Part shown: positions 19,466-31,700 of the stretch, one piece after another | Numbering within the stretch: position 1 is the stretch's first letter | Layout of the letters: the number at the start of each line of letters is the position of its first letter | Source of the DNA: Pseudoneurospora amorphoporcata | Taxonomy: Eukaryota; Ascomycota; Sordariomycetes; Sordariales; Sordariaceae | Assembly: GCA_033297205.1 (NCBI GenBank) | Contig: MU859142.1 | Location: 1 to 64,000 of the forward strand | Direction: 5' to 3' | Length of the DNA: 64,000 bases | Program-made: the position numbers and the translations under genes | The notes under the pieces: model-generated | What the model was told of the DNA's origin: nothing | The model's database searches: none | Seen by the model: only the letters and a program-made list of their open reading frames with translations

Positions 19466-20989
19466 ATGCCGACCATGACTGGAAATACCGTCCTGATGTG
19501 GTGGCCCCAGGACATCGCCATCCTGGCCATCGGCATCCCCCATGATGAGTTCATAACCAAGTACTGCCCGTATGCACGACTAGAGGGCATTGCCCGCCTC
19601 GATGGACATAAACTAGTGATTCGTCGTCCGGGAGACTTGGCTGTTGGTAAAGTCAAGAGACGCCCTGGTGCTTCCTCTACCCGTACGATAGCACATCCGA
19701 CCGAAGATGCCATAAGCACGTGGTCAGGGACACTGGCAGTTCAGCCTCTGCCCGAGGACCTGACCACCAATGATAATAACACCTACCCGACCACCCACAG
19801 CCCCACCGTCAGGCCTTTGACCAGAAGACCTTCCACCCCTCGACAACGATCTAGGTCACCGCCCGCGCCTCACCCTACTCAGACACCTGGTGCCTGGCCC
19901 GAGTCGACTATTCTTCCGACTCCCACTCCGAATCACGCTCCGAATGCCGCTCTGAGCCCTGCTCCCATTCCCTCTCCCGACCTGAACGACTCCGCCTCCG
20001 TCACCACCTTCGGTTCCTCCTGTACCGCCGTCTCTGACTCCCGACCCCAGAGCCAACATGTCGACAACAACCACCTCCACACCCAAGTCTGGGGCCTTGT
20101 CTACCTCCTCACCGCGACGCAATACCGTCGCTTCCAGGAGAAACACCTTCAACCATCCACATCCCAACATAGCCAACCCCAAGCCCGCCAACGCGATCAA
20201 CCACAACTCGGCCTCCCCCGCCCCTTCGGTATCCCAATGATTTTCACCCGCCCAAAAGAATCCCAAACACCCACCCGAACCCTCCCCGAAGCGCAAATCC
20301 ACTTCTTCCAACAAGATCTCCTCCGGCAATCAGCTGCCCGACAACACGTCTTTCCAAATACAGCTGGTGATGCAGTCCATCGACATTTGACCGAGGTTGA
20401 GGATATCAGGTTGGTGAGGGTTTTGGTGAGGGCGGGAGAGGATCCGGATCCGGTTTATGATCCTGTTGCTGAGGCTTTATATGAGGCAGTGAATGCTGGT
20501 GTTGATCACGGAGAGGGAAGCTCGGAAGGGAGGGAACAGGCTGAGATGGCCTGGAGGCAACAAAGGGAGCATCAACGAAGGGAGGATTTAGCGGATGGGT
20601 TAGCGAGCTGGTTTGAGGATTTGAGGGAGCTAGGAGTTCCCAAACCATGGTTGTTGAAGGTGATGGAAGGTTTGGTTGAGAGGCTTGAGGGGCTTCATAG
20701 TGGGGATGAGGAAAACGAGATGGAGGGGTTAGAGTTTTTAAGGGCTCAAAATGTTCACAACGAGGAGGAAGACAGAAGGGATTTGGGGGATCAAGTTCTT
20801 GACGCTGTTGATAATGTCGCGAGGGCTGTTCAAAGCGCGTCGAGACAGGTTAAGGGTTTTGCGAGAAGGGGAGTCGAAGCGTTGGTTGCCCAATTCGCGG
20901 GGAAGGAGAGGGAGGATGAGGAATGGGAATTGGTGGAGAATCCAGATCGGCGCGGCCGGAGGAGGCGACGGGAAGGGGATGGGAGATAA
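19466..20989 (+). CDS. Uncharacterised 507-aa protein
   Basis: The open frame is continuous; I chose the ATG at 19466 because it is the first ATG in frame and has a strong context (CCCAAAATGCC). Residues 1-75 form an ordered-looking N-terminal block (VLMWWPQDIAILAIGIPHDEF) with no signal peptide. Residues about 85-290 are Pro/Ser/Thr/Gln-rich and probably disordered. Residues about 300-480 are Glu/Arg/Leu-rich and predicted helical, with stretches such as EDLADGLASWFEDLRELGVP and VLDAVDNVARAVQSASRQV. The C-terminus is strongly basic (RRGRRRRREGDGR). I do not recognise the family. The absence of stops across 1.5 kb supports a real gene, although the low-complexity middle also reads open in another frame. 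Confidence 0.75.
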   Translation: MPTMTGNTVLMWWPQDIAILAIGIPHDEFITKYCPYARLEGIARLDGHKLVIRRPGDLAVGKVKRRPGASSTRTIAHPTEDAISTWSGTLAVQPLPEDLTTNDNNTYPTTHSPTVRPLTRRPSTPRQRSRSPPAPHPTQTPGAWPESTILPTPTPNHAPNAALSPAPIPSPDLNDSASVTTFGSSCTAVSDSRPQSQHVDNNHLHTQVWGLVYLLTATQYRRFQEKHLQPSTSQHSQPQARQRDQPQLGLPRPFGIPMIFTRPKESQTPTRTLPEAQIHFFQQDLLRQSAARQHVFPNTAGDAVHRHLTEVEDIRLVRVLVRAGEDPDPVYDPVAEALYEAVNAGVDHGEGSSEGREQAEMAWRQQREHQRREDLADGLASWFEDLRELGVPKPWLLKVMEGLVERLEGLHSGDEENEMEGLEFLRAQNVHNEEEDRRDLGDQVLDAVDNVARAVQSASRQVKGFARRGVEALVAQFAGKEREDEEWELVENPDRRGRRRRREGDGR

Positions 20990-22446
20990 GAATGATTGTG
21001 TTCTTGCATATCGGTTCAATTATGACGTTGTATATCGACGAGCTAGGAACCGACAGGATCGATGTTGAATAGTAATGGAAATGAAGCGAAGGAGTTGAGG
21101 AAAACGTGGGTATCGCCACTTGGTTTGCGTATTGGGCTGCTTAAACGACCAGGTCCAGTGCCAGTAAGAATCGTACGTGCAGACCTCAGTACTACTTACC
21201 TAACTACACCAATTGGTGCACCTCCCATTTTTACTGGCATTTGACGACCTACAGTGCTTCTCGTGAAGTGTAATGGAGGGAAGGTGCGGTGGTGATGACC
21301 GTGCCCAATCGGTAGACGTCGGCAAGAGCGACGGGACGGGACCGGTTGAGGTCGGTGGCCGTGCGCCTTCCCACGACGCGGCAACCCCGCGGAACCCCAC
21401 GATGACGGCCTAAACATGCCCCGCCCGCTCGTCCAGTTCCATGCACCAGGATCCCCGTCAGGGCCGGGAGGCTCCAGTGGGTCGTTCCAGTGGTTGTGGG
21501 GCCGGAGCCCGGTCTAGAAAACTCTTTTCAGAAGCTTATCCCGTTGTCCAGCTCCTCTTTCTCCGGCTCCTCTTCCAACCAACCGGACCACGCAGAGGAA
21601 AAGGGCGAAAAAGGGCGCCGATCTGTCGGTAACGAATGGAAAAAAAACGTGTTTCTTACGCCTTGCCTGCAAATCGGGAGTGCCCGAATTTTTTCAATAT
21701 CACACTGCATAATGGGCGAAGTCTAGCACCTGTCTGAACCATGGCGTAGCCCTATCGTAGTGCGCTATCTGCAGAGTATATCAATCAACTTTTCCCCGGC
21801 ATGTCGTCCGCTTTTCCTTTTTCTCTTTTCACGGTTCTTCCATCACCACCTTTCTCACCCTTTCTTCACCTATCGTAGCCACTACCATAGGAAAAGAAAG
21901 ACTGTTTTTCGTTCATTTTTACCCCCTCTCTCGTCCCTTGTTTGACCTGTAGTGATAACAACATTCGCAGGCGACTCGTTCATCACCTGGGTTGACCAAC
22001 TCGGATCCGACGCTTCAAAATTCCCCACTACAGCAAGCACATGTACAACACGAGACCGGCGTCTTCCAACTCCCTTCTCACCGACTCGGCACAGAGCGAG
22101 GCCTACATGTGCCGAGGCATACACCAGCAATAAATATAAGAGCAGGCGACTTCGAGTCTTTGCGCTTGCTCCAAAGACGTAGGAAAGACTTAAGCGAGTG
22201 ATTGTCATCTCTGAAGAGACGTAACGACGACTCGTCTTAACTACAAACCTTTACACCATCACCACTGACTCCACTTGTTGGAGCGGAACTGGTACTTACG
22301 GTAGACGTATATACCTCTGAGACCTGGGATTCGAACAAGTTCACGAACAGCTTTTGGTCAAAGTATTGTTATTATCAAGTAACAATATCGTCGCAAGTGA
22401 CTCAAACAAATTTCAGAGCTCCCAGTTCACTATCAACTTGCCCAAA
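20990..22446. other. Intergenic and probable leader of the transporter gene
   Basis: Only short frames are present. Pyrimidine-rich tracts near 21780-21900 suggest promoter sequence. The frame of the downstream gene is open 93 bases before its first ATG, but without an ATG. Confidence 0.5.
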
Positions 22447-23733
22447 ATGGCCAACAACACCATCAACCCCTCCAGCTCCGAGCCGGAAATGACCCAAGTC
22501 AAAAATTACGGCACCACCACCCTCGTCACGGCCGAGCACACCACCTCCAATACTCGTAACAACAACAACAACAACAACCGCGAGTCCGATGGCGGCGTCG
22601 TCACCGACACCGACTCCGCCGACCTCGTCGCCCGCGGCATCCAAAAGCTCGAAACTCAAAACGTGCACTGGTACTCGTACCTCATGACCGTCGACTTCTG
22701 GCTGATCGTCCTGATCGGCCAAATCCTCTCTCTGTGCATCACAGCGACCAACACCTTCTCCTCCTTTCTGAACGAGCAAGGGACCTCGATCCCCGCCATC
22801 CAAACCATCTTCGTCTACGCCCTTATTTTCATCGTCTACTTCCCCACGGCTCTCTACCGGATGGGCGGCCCCAGGAATTTCTTCAGCCAAACATGGCGAC
22901 ACAGCTGGAAATACATCATCCTGTCCTTTCTCGACGTCGAGGGCAACTACTTTACGGTTTTAGCCTACCGCTACACCAACTTGTTGTCCGCCCAACTGCT
23001 CAACTTCTGGTCCATAGTCTGCGTCGTCGTCATCTCTTTTGTGCTTCTCAAAGTCCGCTACAAGTGGTTCCAGATCGGGGGCATATTAATCTGCTGCGGC
23101 GGCATGGGCATCCTGTTGGCTAGCGACCACATCACGGGTTCCAACGGCGGTCCGGGCGTGGACATGGTCAAAGGTGACCTTTTTGGCCTTTTGGGCGCCA
23201 CGCTCTATGGCATCAGCAATGTCTACGAGGAGTGGTTCGTTTCCAAACGCCCTATATACGAAGTCTTGTCCTTCCTGGGCTTTTTTGGAGTAATCATCAA
23301 TGGCGTGCAAGCAGCTATTTTCGACCGCGACGCCGCTACGAACGCTACATGGAACGGGCCTGTAGCCGGTTATTTGGTCGGCTACACTCTGGCGATGCTC
23401 ATCTTCTACTCTTTGGCTCCCCTCATCTTGCGCATGGGCAGCGCCGCCTTCTTCGATATCTCCCTCCTCACGGCCAACTTCTGGGGCGTGATTGTTGGCG
23501 TCAAAGTGTTTGGGTACGTGATTCACTTCATGTATCCGATCGCGTTCGTGTGCATTATTGTCGGGCTGGTCGTGTATTTCCTGGCGGGGAGTGTCCTCGG
23601 AGACAGCAAGAAGCCGTGGTTGGGCGCGGATCAGAGTGAGGGTGTGGCGGGCGTGGGGACGGCGAAGTTGAAGGCGCTGAATGCGGCGAGACAGCAGGCG
23701 TTGGCTGAGGGCGAGGCTGGGGGAAGGGTTTGA
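22447..23733 (+). CDS. DUF914/SLC35F-family membrane transporter
   Basis: The 428-aa protein belongs to the drug/metabolite transporter superfamily, solute carrier 35F type (DUF914), membrane proteins of the endomembrane system whose substrates are mostly unknown in fungi. Residues 1-75 are polar and disordered and include a run of Asn. From about residue 85 there are roughly ten hydrophobic segments (VDFWLIVLIGQILSLCI is the first). Family landmarks are GNYFTVLAYRYTNLLSAQLL, GILICCGGMGILLASD and GATLYGISNVYEEWFV. The last helix (IAFVCIIVGLVVYFLAGSV) is followed by a short cytosolic tail. The start is the first in-frame ATG, in CAAAATGG context. There are no introns. The family assignment is firm; the substrate is not. 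Confidence 0.9.
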   Translation: MANNTINPSSSEPEMTQVKNYGTTTLVTAEHTTSNTRNNNNNNNRESDGGVVTDTDSADLVARGIQKLETQNVHWYSYLMTVDFWLIVLIGQILSLCITATNTFSSFLNEQGTSIPAIQTIFVYALIFIVYFPTALYRMGGPRNFFSQTWRHSWKYIILSFLDVEGNYFTVLAYRYTNLLSAQLLNFWSIVCVVVISFVLLKVRYKWFQIGGILICCGGMGILLASDHITGSNGGPGVDMVKGDLFGLLGATLYGISNVYEEWFVSKRPIYEVLSFLGFFGVIINGVQAAIFDRDAATNATWNGPVAGYLVGYTLAMLIFYSLAPLILRMGSAAFFDISLLTANFWGVIVGVKVFGYVIHFMYPIAFVCIIVGLVVYFLAGSVLGDSKKPWLGADQSEGVAGVGTAKLKALNAARQQALAEGEAGGRV

Positions 23734-25611
23734 GTTAGTCGGTGTTTGGGATGCACTATTAACAGTCCAAAAAAATTATTGTCCTGCCTCTTGGTGTGTC
23801 ATCATCTGGGCGATGGGCAGTATTTTTTGACTGGGGAAAAAGAAAGGGGTGATGCTGAGGAAGGAGGAGGAGTGGCCGCCTTGGATCCCGGCGGCTGTGG
23901 TGGTTGTTGATAGGGGAAGGTGGGTGTGGGTCAGGCCACCGAGAGGGGATGGGATGTGAGAGGTGGATGAAGAGTCCATTTGGACAAGGAGTGATCATCT
24001 TGACAACCTCTTGCCAGAAGCCCTTGAGCTGATGGGACGAGAAACATGAGTTTGGATGACCGAACAGAGTCGCTGACAGAATAGAAGGGTGCTTTAAAAC
24101 TAATATCATTCATTACGTGTCAAGCAGATCTGGAGGCATCCATCTCCTGGGATACCTAGGATATGGTAATGGTTCAAAAAGGAGGTTGGATATGGGAGGA
24201 GGAAGTAATACGTGGATTGGGGGGAAGAGTCCAAGTTGGATATATCAGATTGGAACTAATAACAAATCCGACTTGTTGACTAGCGAGTTTACTGTCCGAC
24301 ATGTCTGTGACTCTGATGAGCCGGCATAGTGTTACGCAGCACCTCTGCTGAGGCCATGTTTCCCGCTGCATTTTGTTTAACTCTGAAATCTCACATGCCA
24401 CAGAGACCTTAGCATTCTTCAAATGTGCTTTGGTGTGTACGACCGAGTCCTTTTAAGCCTGTGTATGGATGTTGGTAGGTATAGGGGCAACACGACCAGG
24501 GGATATACAACATGGCATAACTACCTAAGTAAACAAACTTCAACGCAGCACTGTTTGCACTTTCCCATTTGTTTCCATAAAGTCTTGTTCATCAGCTTGC
24601 ATTACGTAGTCCTCGAAACGGAACGGAACGGATATCACATCATCAATTCGACAGACACTCAGGGGTAAGATGACCTTCATTCATACCAAAGCCTCCATCG
24701 TCTAGATATTGCGTCTTGACTATTGGCATCTTCTCATTCTAGCCCGCTCCCTCGGTTACGAGTGTCTTCATCGTCTCATCAACACAAGTCATCATCGGTT
24801 TACTCAACCAACAAATGCACCACTACCATATACCAGTGAGATCACAAGGGGGGCCATTCTTGAACGCCAAATTCAGATAAATGCCAATGCAAGAGCCGCA
24901 AAATGTACTAGCTGTAGTATAAACCACCAAATAACAAGACCAAAAACAAAACACAATACAGCCCAACAAGCTTTCCGCCAATTCCTGTTTTTATACGTTC
25001 GAACCACCTGTTTGCAAACCAACAAAACCCATAAAGAAATCAACAACATCCCGTTTCCCACGCAACGCGCCGCCACCAAGTTCGATCCGACCATCTTTTG
25101 TAAAACAATTAAGAACCGCTTCCGTGCCATCCCGTCACACCAGTATTGTTTGCCCCCCTGTTTCGCTTTCCATTCCGTCCCATAAAATCCCCCTACACTT
25201 CGGCACTCGCTCGAATTTTTTGTGAGGTTCATCCCAATTCAGACCAAACGCACGCACGCTCGCAGCAACAACAACACGCAACATTCAAGACACCAGTCAG
25301 CCAACCAACCAACCAACCAACCAACCAAACCGGCCAAAAGAAAAAAATCATTTGCCCATTGCCATCCATATCCGACGCGCCCCGCCCCACCACATGAATG
25401 GATCCCATTTCCCAGACTCCAATTGTGCAAAAAGTCCTGAACGTCATTGCAGTCAGACGCTTGTCGATACCAGATTCCGGGATGCTCCTTATGCTTCTTC
25501 AAAGTGCTGTCGTTGATTCACTTCGTAGTCCCCATCCCCTTGTCTGTGGTCGGCCTCCTTGAGTGCCTCTTCATCGAGAACCTCCATGATCTCCCATCAA
25601 TCTGGGTGTCT
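23734..25611. other. Convergent intergenic region, no gene recognised
   Basis: It separates the 3' ends of two convergent genes and must hold both terminators. Only short frames of low credibility are seen. A CCAA microsatellite lies at 25301-25328. Confidence 0.5.
25301..25328. repeat. (CCAA)7 microsatellite
   Basis: Seven perfect CCAA units stand in the 3' flank of the minus-strand gene. Confidence 0.9.
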
Positions 25612-27498
25612 CTAACCCCACACGCTAGCCTGAACATTGCCAACCTTGCCCCAGCCGTTAGAACGGGTACCCCAGCCAGGAAGACCAACATTCGGGCCCT
25701 CAGTAGTGGCCGAAGAAGGAGTGGCGGAACCGTTGTTGCCAGCCTCGTTGTTAGCCGCACCATTGTAGCTTTGATTCAATGGGGACGGAAGAGAGGCCAT
25801 GGTGCCCTTGTTCAAAGCAGGGTTAGTGGCGGTATTGCTCGTAGATGGCCGGGTTCCAATGGGCGCGACAATGTTTTGTCCGGGCTTGCTGCCGGGAGCA
25901 CCTTGACGTGGCGGTGAGCCTCCAGGGGACGAGGCACTAGTACGGTTCGCCTGGTGGCCGATGGGAGCGTCGAAGATACCCTTGCCGCCGGACGGGTTCG
26001 ATTGAGGGCTCGTGTTGCTGTTAGCACGCGATCGCTCGTGGGGGCCGGCAGATTGGGTTCCTTGGGCGCCCTCAACCTGGGACTGAGGCGGGAAGCCGGG
26101 AGGGGCCTGGTTGTAATCGTAGGCCAAAGGAGAAGCTCCGCGAAGGCTTTGGCCGGCGGTCAAGCCAAAACGAGGACCGGTGGTCTCTTCGCCATAGCCG
26201 CCAGCATCAGGGAAGCCCTGGTCGCCGTACAAAGCACTGCGCTGCGAGGCGATCAGCTTGCGGCGCTCCTCTTCGGACATGCCGCTGCCCGGGCTAAGGG
26301 TACGATCCGGTTTGGCACTGAACTGCGAGGATGAGTCGGCAAGGACGCCTAGACTAGTTAGCCAAACTTCGTAAAATTGAAGACGAGGAAAATGGTTTGA
26401 GAATGGATGTGAGTGAGCGGCCAGAGTCGACCAGGAGCGCCGATCTGCCGATCTCTACAGACGATATCAGGAACACAGGACAAGGGTTGCGTCGAACCGC
26501 ACTTGTGGTGGTTGCAACAATAGGAGATCAGAATGTGTGTTTTTGTGACCCGCGAAGGCGCCGAATCTAATTTTTATGATTTTTTTTTGCTCTCTGTCGT
26601 TTGGCTGTGATAGGGAAACTGATTTATACAGAAGAGGGCGGCCTACTTCGGTTGTATTGTTGCTCTTGGTGGTAGTTCCTCAGCTCACGCTCCCGCTGGG
26701 CAGCCAGTCTCCTCTTGGCCTGCATCATCTGCTCCGCCTCGTTGGAGCCGCGCGAGGGCTGGTGACGCTGGGCAGCATAGAAGGTTTGCAAGTTGGAGGG
26801 CTGGTGAGGGCCGCGCGCATCGTTGAAGTCGACCATGGAGTGGGGGCGGGGACCAGGTCCAGTTCCCATGCGGCCGCCTGTTACGATTTCACGTTAGTGG
26901 GCTGAGGAACTTGGGGTAAGCCTGGCCAGTCCCAGGCAAACTTACCGAAGTCTGGGTAGAATCTGGCTGGGCCGGGAACAGGAAACGACTCACGGCGGCC
27001 ACCAGGCATCCCAAACATCTTTCCGCTCTTGACGAGGTTGTCGATCGCACGGTCGACCTCTGCAGATAGTCTCTGTAAGCATATGTCTCCTCCTTTTCAC
27101 GTACTGTCTCCGTGACAGCTAGTACCATCATCCCACAGTATACGTATATGTAGAGGCATTTTGATGTTCGACATGGCGGTTTGGACGGGGCTCGGCTTGT
27201 AGCCAAGTGGCCCGAGACTTGCCGGAGTATTTACGTACCCTCGAGCTGATAAGCAAAGGCGGCAGGCTCCTCGCGGGGGACGGCAGAGCTAGCACCTGAT
27301 GATGAAATCCAGAAGTTAGCCTCGTTCATTGATGGTATGGACGCATCGGTCGAGATATAGGGGGTGTGGCCATGGCAGGCAGAGCAGCGACTAACCGGAC
27401 CGCGCGGGCGGAGGAGGAGGGGTCTGGTGTTCCCAGCCCGAGGCTTGGCCGCCGGCGGGAGGCCATTGGGGTTGAGGGGGCTCGTAGTATCCGGACAT
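25612..27498 (-). CDS. Uncharacterised five-exon disordered protein, 413 aa
   Basis: I assembled five exons on the minus strand: 27498-27396, 27295-27239, 27059-26946, 26877-26647 and 26348-25612. All introns interrupt a codon after its first base. Acceptors follow good branch points (GGCTAAC before exon 2, CCACTAAC before exon 4, GGCTAACTAG before exon 5). The product starts MSGYYEPPQPQWPP, has a short helical block VDRAIDNLVKSGKMFGMPGG (about residues 54-75), a conserved-looking segment PSNLQTFYAAQRHQPSRGSN followed by a basic-acidic helix EAEQMMQAKRRLAAQRERELR, then SGMSEEERRKLIASQRSALY and a long Ser/Asn/Gly/Pro-rich tail. This pattern recurs in filamentous ascomycetes as a conserved hypothetical protein; I cannot name its function. 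An upstream in-frame ATG at 27576 would add 26 residues. Confidence 0.8.
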
Positions 27499-28700
27499 GA
27501 TGTCGGTGGACTCGGTGTGGCTCGAGGACGACGTCGGGCGGCTGTATATCGGAAGGCCGCAGGAAGAGGATGACAACCTAGACAGGGGAGACCAGGTTGG
27601 GTGGGATCTCGGTTTGGAGTTGACTCTGCGGGATGTCAGTCGGCAATCCAGGAGACACTTTTGAGGATGAGACCGTCAAGGTGTGGTGTGTTCTCCAGTA
27701 GGGGCTGGATATGGGACAAGGCGCCAAGCGTTAGGCCCGGACGACCCAAGGTGAAGGACGGTGGCGGTTTCCCCGAATGCTCAGCACGAGACAGGAAAGA
27801 CCGAGGGGTGATCAAGGTGAAGGCAAGGCAAGAGGGAGTCTAGGTGTGATGATGATGAGTCGGGTGGGTGTAAACAGGATGGCAATATGCAATGCGGTGC
27901 GAATGCTTCGAAAGGAGATGGAATTGTCCGTTTTCTTGGTCCCCCAAATCGATTCGGACGTGGTGGCGCATAGGCAGGCAAGTTGGAGTGACTGGCATCT
28001 GAATCTTGGGAAAGGGGAAAAAAAAAAAAGGTTCCCCTGCAACCCGAACATCTGCGCTCGTTCTGCTGCGGTGCCAGCCAACGGTGGTGACCGCCCGGTG
28101 CCGGCAGAAGAAAGGGCTAAATGCGCCTCCCACGTCTCTCGATCGACTTTGACTCCCAAGATTTGAATGACACTTCCATCCTTGTTTGCAGTGGTGCTTA
28201 CCTATCGTTGGAACCCGTATTCCCTCTACTGAATCGACGGACGGGCCAAAGGGGTCGAGTCGGGAGCGGGATGGAAAAGCGATTGGCAATCAAGATCCAA
28301 ACCAGAACAAAACAGGAGGAGAGAAAGGGAAAAGTCGCAGTCGCAGCTGGACGCGCAGCTGGCGTTTTTAGGAGAAGAGTGGGCACTGGCAAGTACGACC
28401 GCTGGTAGGCGTAGGCCAGAAGTGGGAAAGTGGAGGGTTGCGACAGAGGAAAAGACGGGAAAAGACCGGGGAGATCGAGGTTGCTAGTCCCAGCGCAATG
28501 TGCGGAACGTGGGTCGATCTGCCTGACGTGGTGGTTCTTCGAGCCAGGAGAGGTCAGGTCTGTTCAGTGCCCGTGCAGGTGTGATCCCCTTTTTTTTTTT
28601 TTTTTTTTTTTTTTCGCTCTCATCGTCGACTGAGTGGGATAAGTCCTTTTCAAGCGCCAGCAGTAAAAACAACAAACCGATACTTCAAGATGAATGAGAA
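27499..28700. other. Upstream region of the five-exon minus-strand gene
   Basis: No coding sequence is evident. A run of 25 T lies at 28590-28614. The region probably contains the promoter and leader of the gene transcribed leftward. Confidence 0.5.
28590..28614. repeat. Run of 25 T
   Basis: This homopolymer tract has no coding context. Its length may vary by sequencing or replication slippage. Confidence 0.9.
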
Positions 28701-31700
28701 TATCATTGCTAAGAGTCCTTTGAGGCTCTATAGCGCCCCCTGTGTCATCTGGTCTGGCACCTTGTTGTGCCGATATTTGCGCTCCGATATCGAAGGTCCA
28801 GAGACGCGACGAAATGGCGGGCTCCCCTCATGTAAAAATAAGGTAGGTTGTATTGGAAATACGGGCCCATGCTGCGGCTTTACAGTTTGGCTGGTGCAAT
28901 AGTGCCGCGGGGCGGCGGTCTACCGTTACCCAGTGATTTGTTACAGTACCATGCGGTATTCTGCGCGCTAACGTTACCGCCAAGAGGCAGAACTCTGGAG
29001 ACCCTAAGACATGGGAGGCTGGACCTTTCTTCTTTTCTTCAACAAGGGGGGCCGTTCATAATGCCTAGGTACAGACCAGACCAGGCCAGACCATTTATCC
29101 AGGCCGCCGAGGCGGTGGAAACATGTATAGAGTTTATAGGGTTTTGGCGGCCGACGTGTCAATGACACTGGATAGCAGGGCAATCCAATTTCAAAACTTG
29201 AAATACCCGGTGCGACGGCAGACGACGGCCGAGCAAAGAAGCGAAGCTTCCAGCAGGTTGAGACGGGAGTTCTTTGGCGTTGTGCTGAACCGCGCATCAT
29301 GTTGCACCTGTCGGTCCATGTACTTTACCAATCTAGCCTCCACAGGCTGTCAAGCAGCCCGGCCGGGTTCCCAGGGCTAAACGCCAACATATGTACAATC
29401 CGCGAATTCGGGAGCCTCTCGTTGTGCAGGGCAACCTGGAACTTTTGAGAGAGCTGTTGAAGATGGAGGTTGGTGATGGAACCGCAGCCTTGGCGTGGAG
29501 GAGCAGGTGGAGTGTTGTTTGGTAATTGGCCTGACTTGACAGCCCTTCTCGTTCCGAATTGCTATCGCAATCGGTGATCTTTGAGTTGGCGAGAGCCTTG
29601 AGGATGGAGAAGCCTGTCTTGATCGGCGAGTATACAGCCCGAGGAAAATGCGATTACCCAAGGTGAATCGGCTCGCAAGAATCATGACAGCCGGCGCTAT
29701 TGGAGCTTGGTCAGTTGGGCAAAGTACCGGCTCGGCGGACGACTCTTGTCACCGAATTGGCACCGACTGACACCACAAAAGGGGGAAGGAAGATTGAGGA
29801 TGACGTGAATGGTGGACTCTCGAGCAGGTGAAAGAGCAAGAAAAGAAAAAAGGCGAGCAAGTGGTGCGGTGATTCAAGGTCGACGACATGGGAAATGGAA
29901 AAGGTCCAGGTCACGGAGTTGAACCCAAGACGTGGGTCGCGAGCGGGCCCAAGCTTGCAGAGTGGGTACCGCGTACCTGCCGGTACGGAGCCGTACATGA
30001 GGTGACTGCCCCATGTTGACCCATTACCCCTGTCGTTCTCTGGCCGTTAGCGGGGTAGGTAGCCGGGCGGGCGGGAAGCTTCAACTTAGACTCCAACTGA
30101 ACTGTCACCAGCATGGACATCATCGGCTTCTTAGGTATGTTCGTCCAAGATATCTTTGGCCTTTTCGGTGTTGCAAACTACCAATATGACTTTATCACTA
30201 CTTTGAGACTATCCTACCAGGTCAAAAGGACATGCTCACGGAAATGTCGCACTCCCCGACCCATCAGCTGCCTGGAGACAAGATACCGATACCCAACCTT
30301 ACCTACATATGCACTCGGCCATAGGTTGAAGGTCTGTGGAGATTGGGCACAGCTGTCACCATGTTGCCGCTAGAAGAGGAAGGCGGAAACGCGTGCATAC
30401 GCTTGATGCGAACCTCCAAATTTGTGGGTTCGGGGTCAGGATTGGGGAACTCTCCTCGTTTCCACCTGGGATTTCAGTGCCAAAATTCCCTCTGCCTTTG
30501 TTGATATCATCTTCCTGGTTTACTAATCCGAGGTCTACAACATGCATCAAGAACATAGGCTTGCTCTCTCCGGATATTCGGATTTGGCGAACTGGGTCGA
30601 GGGCGGTTCGACAGCATCAAGTTCCACGACCCTTCCGCCTGGAATATTTCTCGCATATGGGACTATCATGCCTGAATTTGGGTCTGTGGCTTTGGTCGAG
30701 GCAGAACAAGGGTCCAAGACACACCGACACCCAGACCCCGGAACTTGAAGACCCCGACAAGCCGGCCTTGAAGCTCCGATAGGCTCTCCGCGACCAACCC
30801 ATACGGCAGAGCAAATCCCGTTTCCTTTCTCATATGACAGGACAAGCATGTCGTGGTTGGTTGAATGGTCGTCATTTCCCATCTTTTGCCACATAGACTC
30901 GAAGTATCCAGAATCCAGTATCTGCGGAAACGTACTTTTACGGCTACATACATACCTTTGCTTTTGGTAGAGTCACCGCAGCACATTGTACGATTCTCTA
31001 GGGAAAGCCATAACTCTGAGGCAGGCACACTGCTCTGATTGCATGAAGTCGGTAGATCTGTAACCGAAAAAGGAACACATCCAGGATTCTAGCGAGCTTG
31101 AGTCTCTGCGGTACCGTCTCGTCAGACAGTACGGAATCAACGGCTCCGAAGACAACGCGGTTTTGTACTTACGCGTCACGTTCACGGCAGGCGTCCTCGA
31201 GACGGGAGGTAAGGTAGAATATGCTTCTCAGAATCCGATATCAGCCCGTCAACTGGCATTCAACCAACAGCAGGATGTCCGAGATAGCCAGTCATGGATC
31301 CGCCTGCACAATTACTTCTTCTGGTCAGAAAGCGACGCTGTTGAGTACCTTGATGGCCAGACCAATATCCAAAGAACAACTCATCAGAAGAGATTTACTT
31401 GAATAACATTCTGAGCCAATGAACACGAGCATACCTCTTGTTACATTGACCTCGTGAATCGGCTCATCGTAACCAGACTGTACCTATCTCTTTGGACATC
31501 CATTCTTGGCCGGCCATGAGGTGAGTACCTACTAGTCTCGGGCACCGGTGATATGGAATAGGGCAAGAACGGCCCGCCATCTGCGAGTGGAAGAGCCTTG
31601 ATGGGCCTTCCACTCCAACAGCCATGAAGGATTTCCACATCCATTTTCTGGGCTGGCTACAACTCTCTCTTTGTTCTTTTAGCGTACTTGACAGAACCTC

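Noticed and set aside
20058..20240. 60-codon alternative frame (Ser/Thr/Pro/Asn-rich) within the 507-aa gene
   Set aside because: It is much shorter than the continuous frame and typical of low-complexity DNA being open in two frames.
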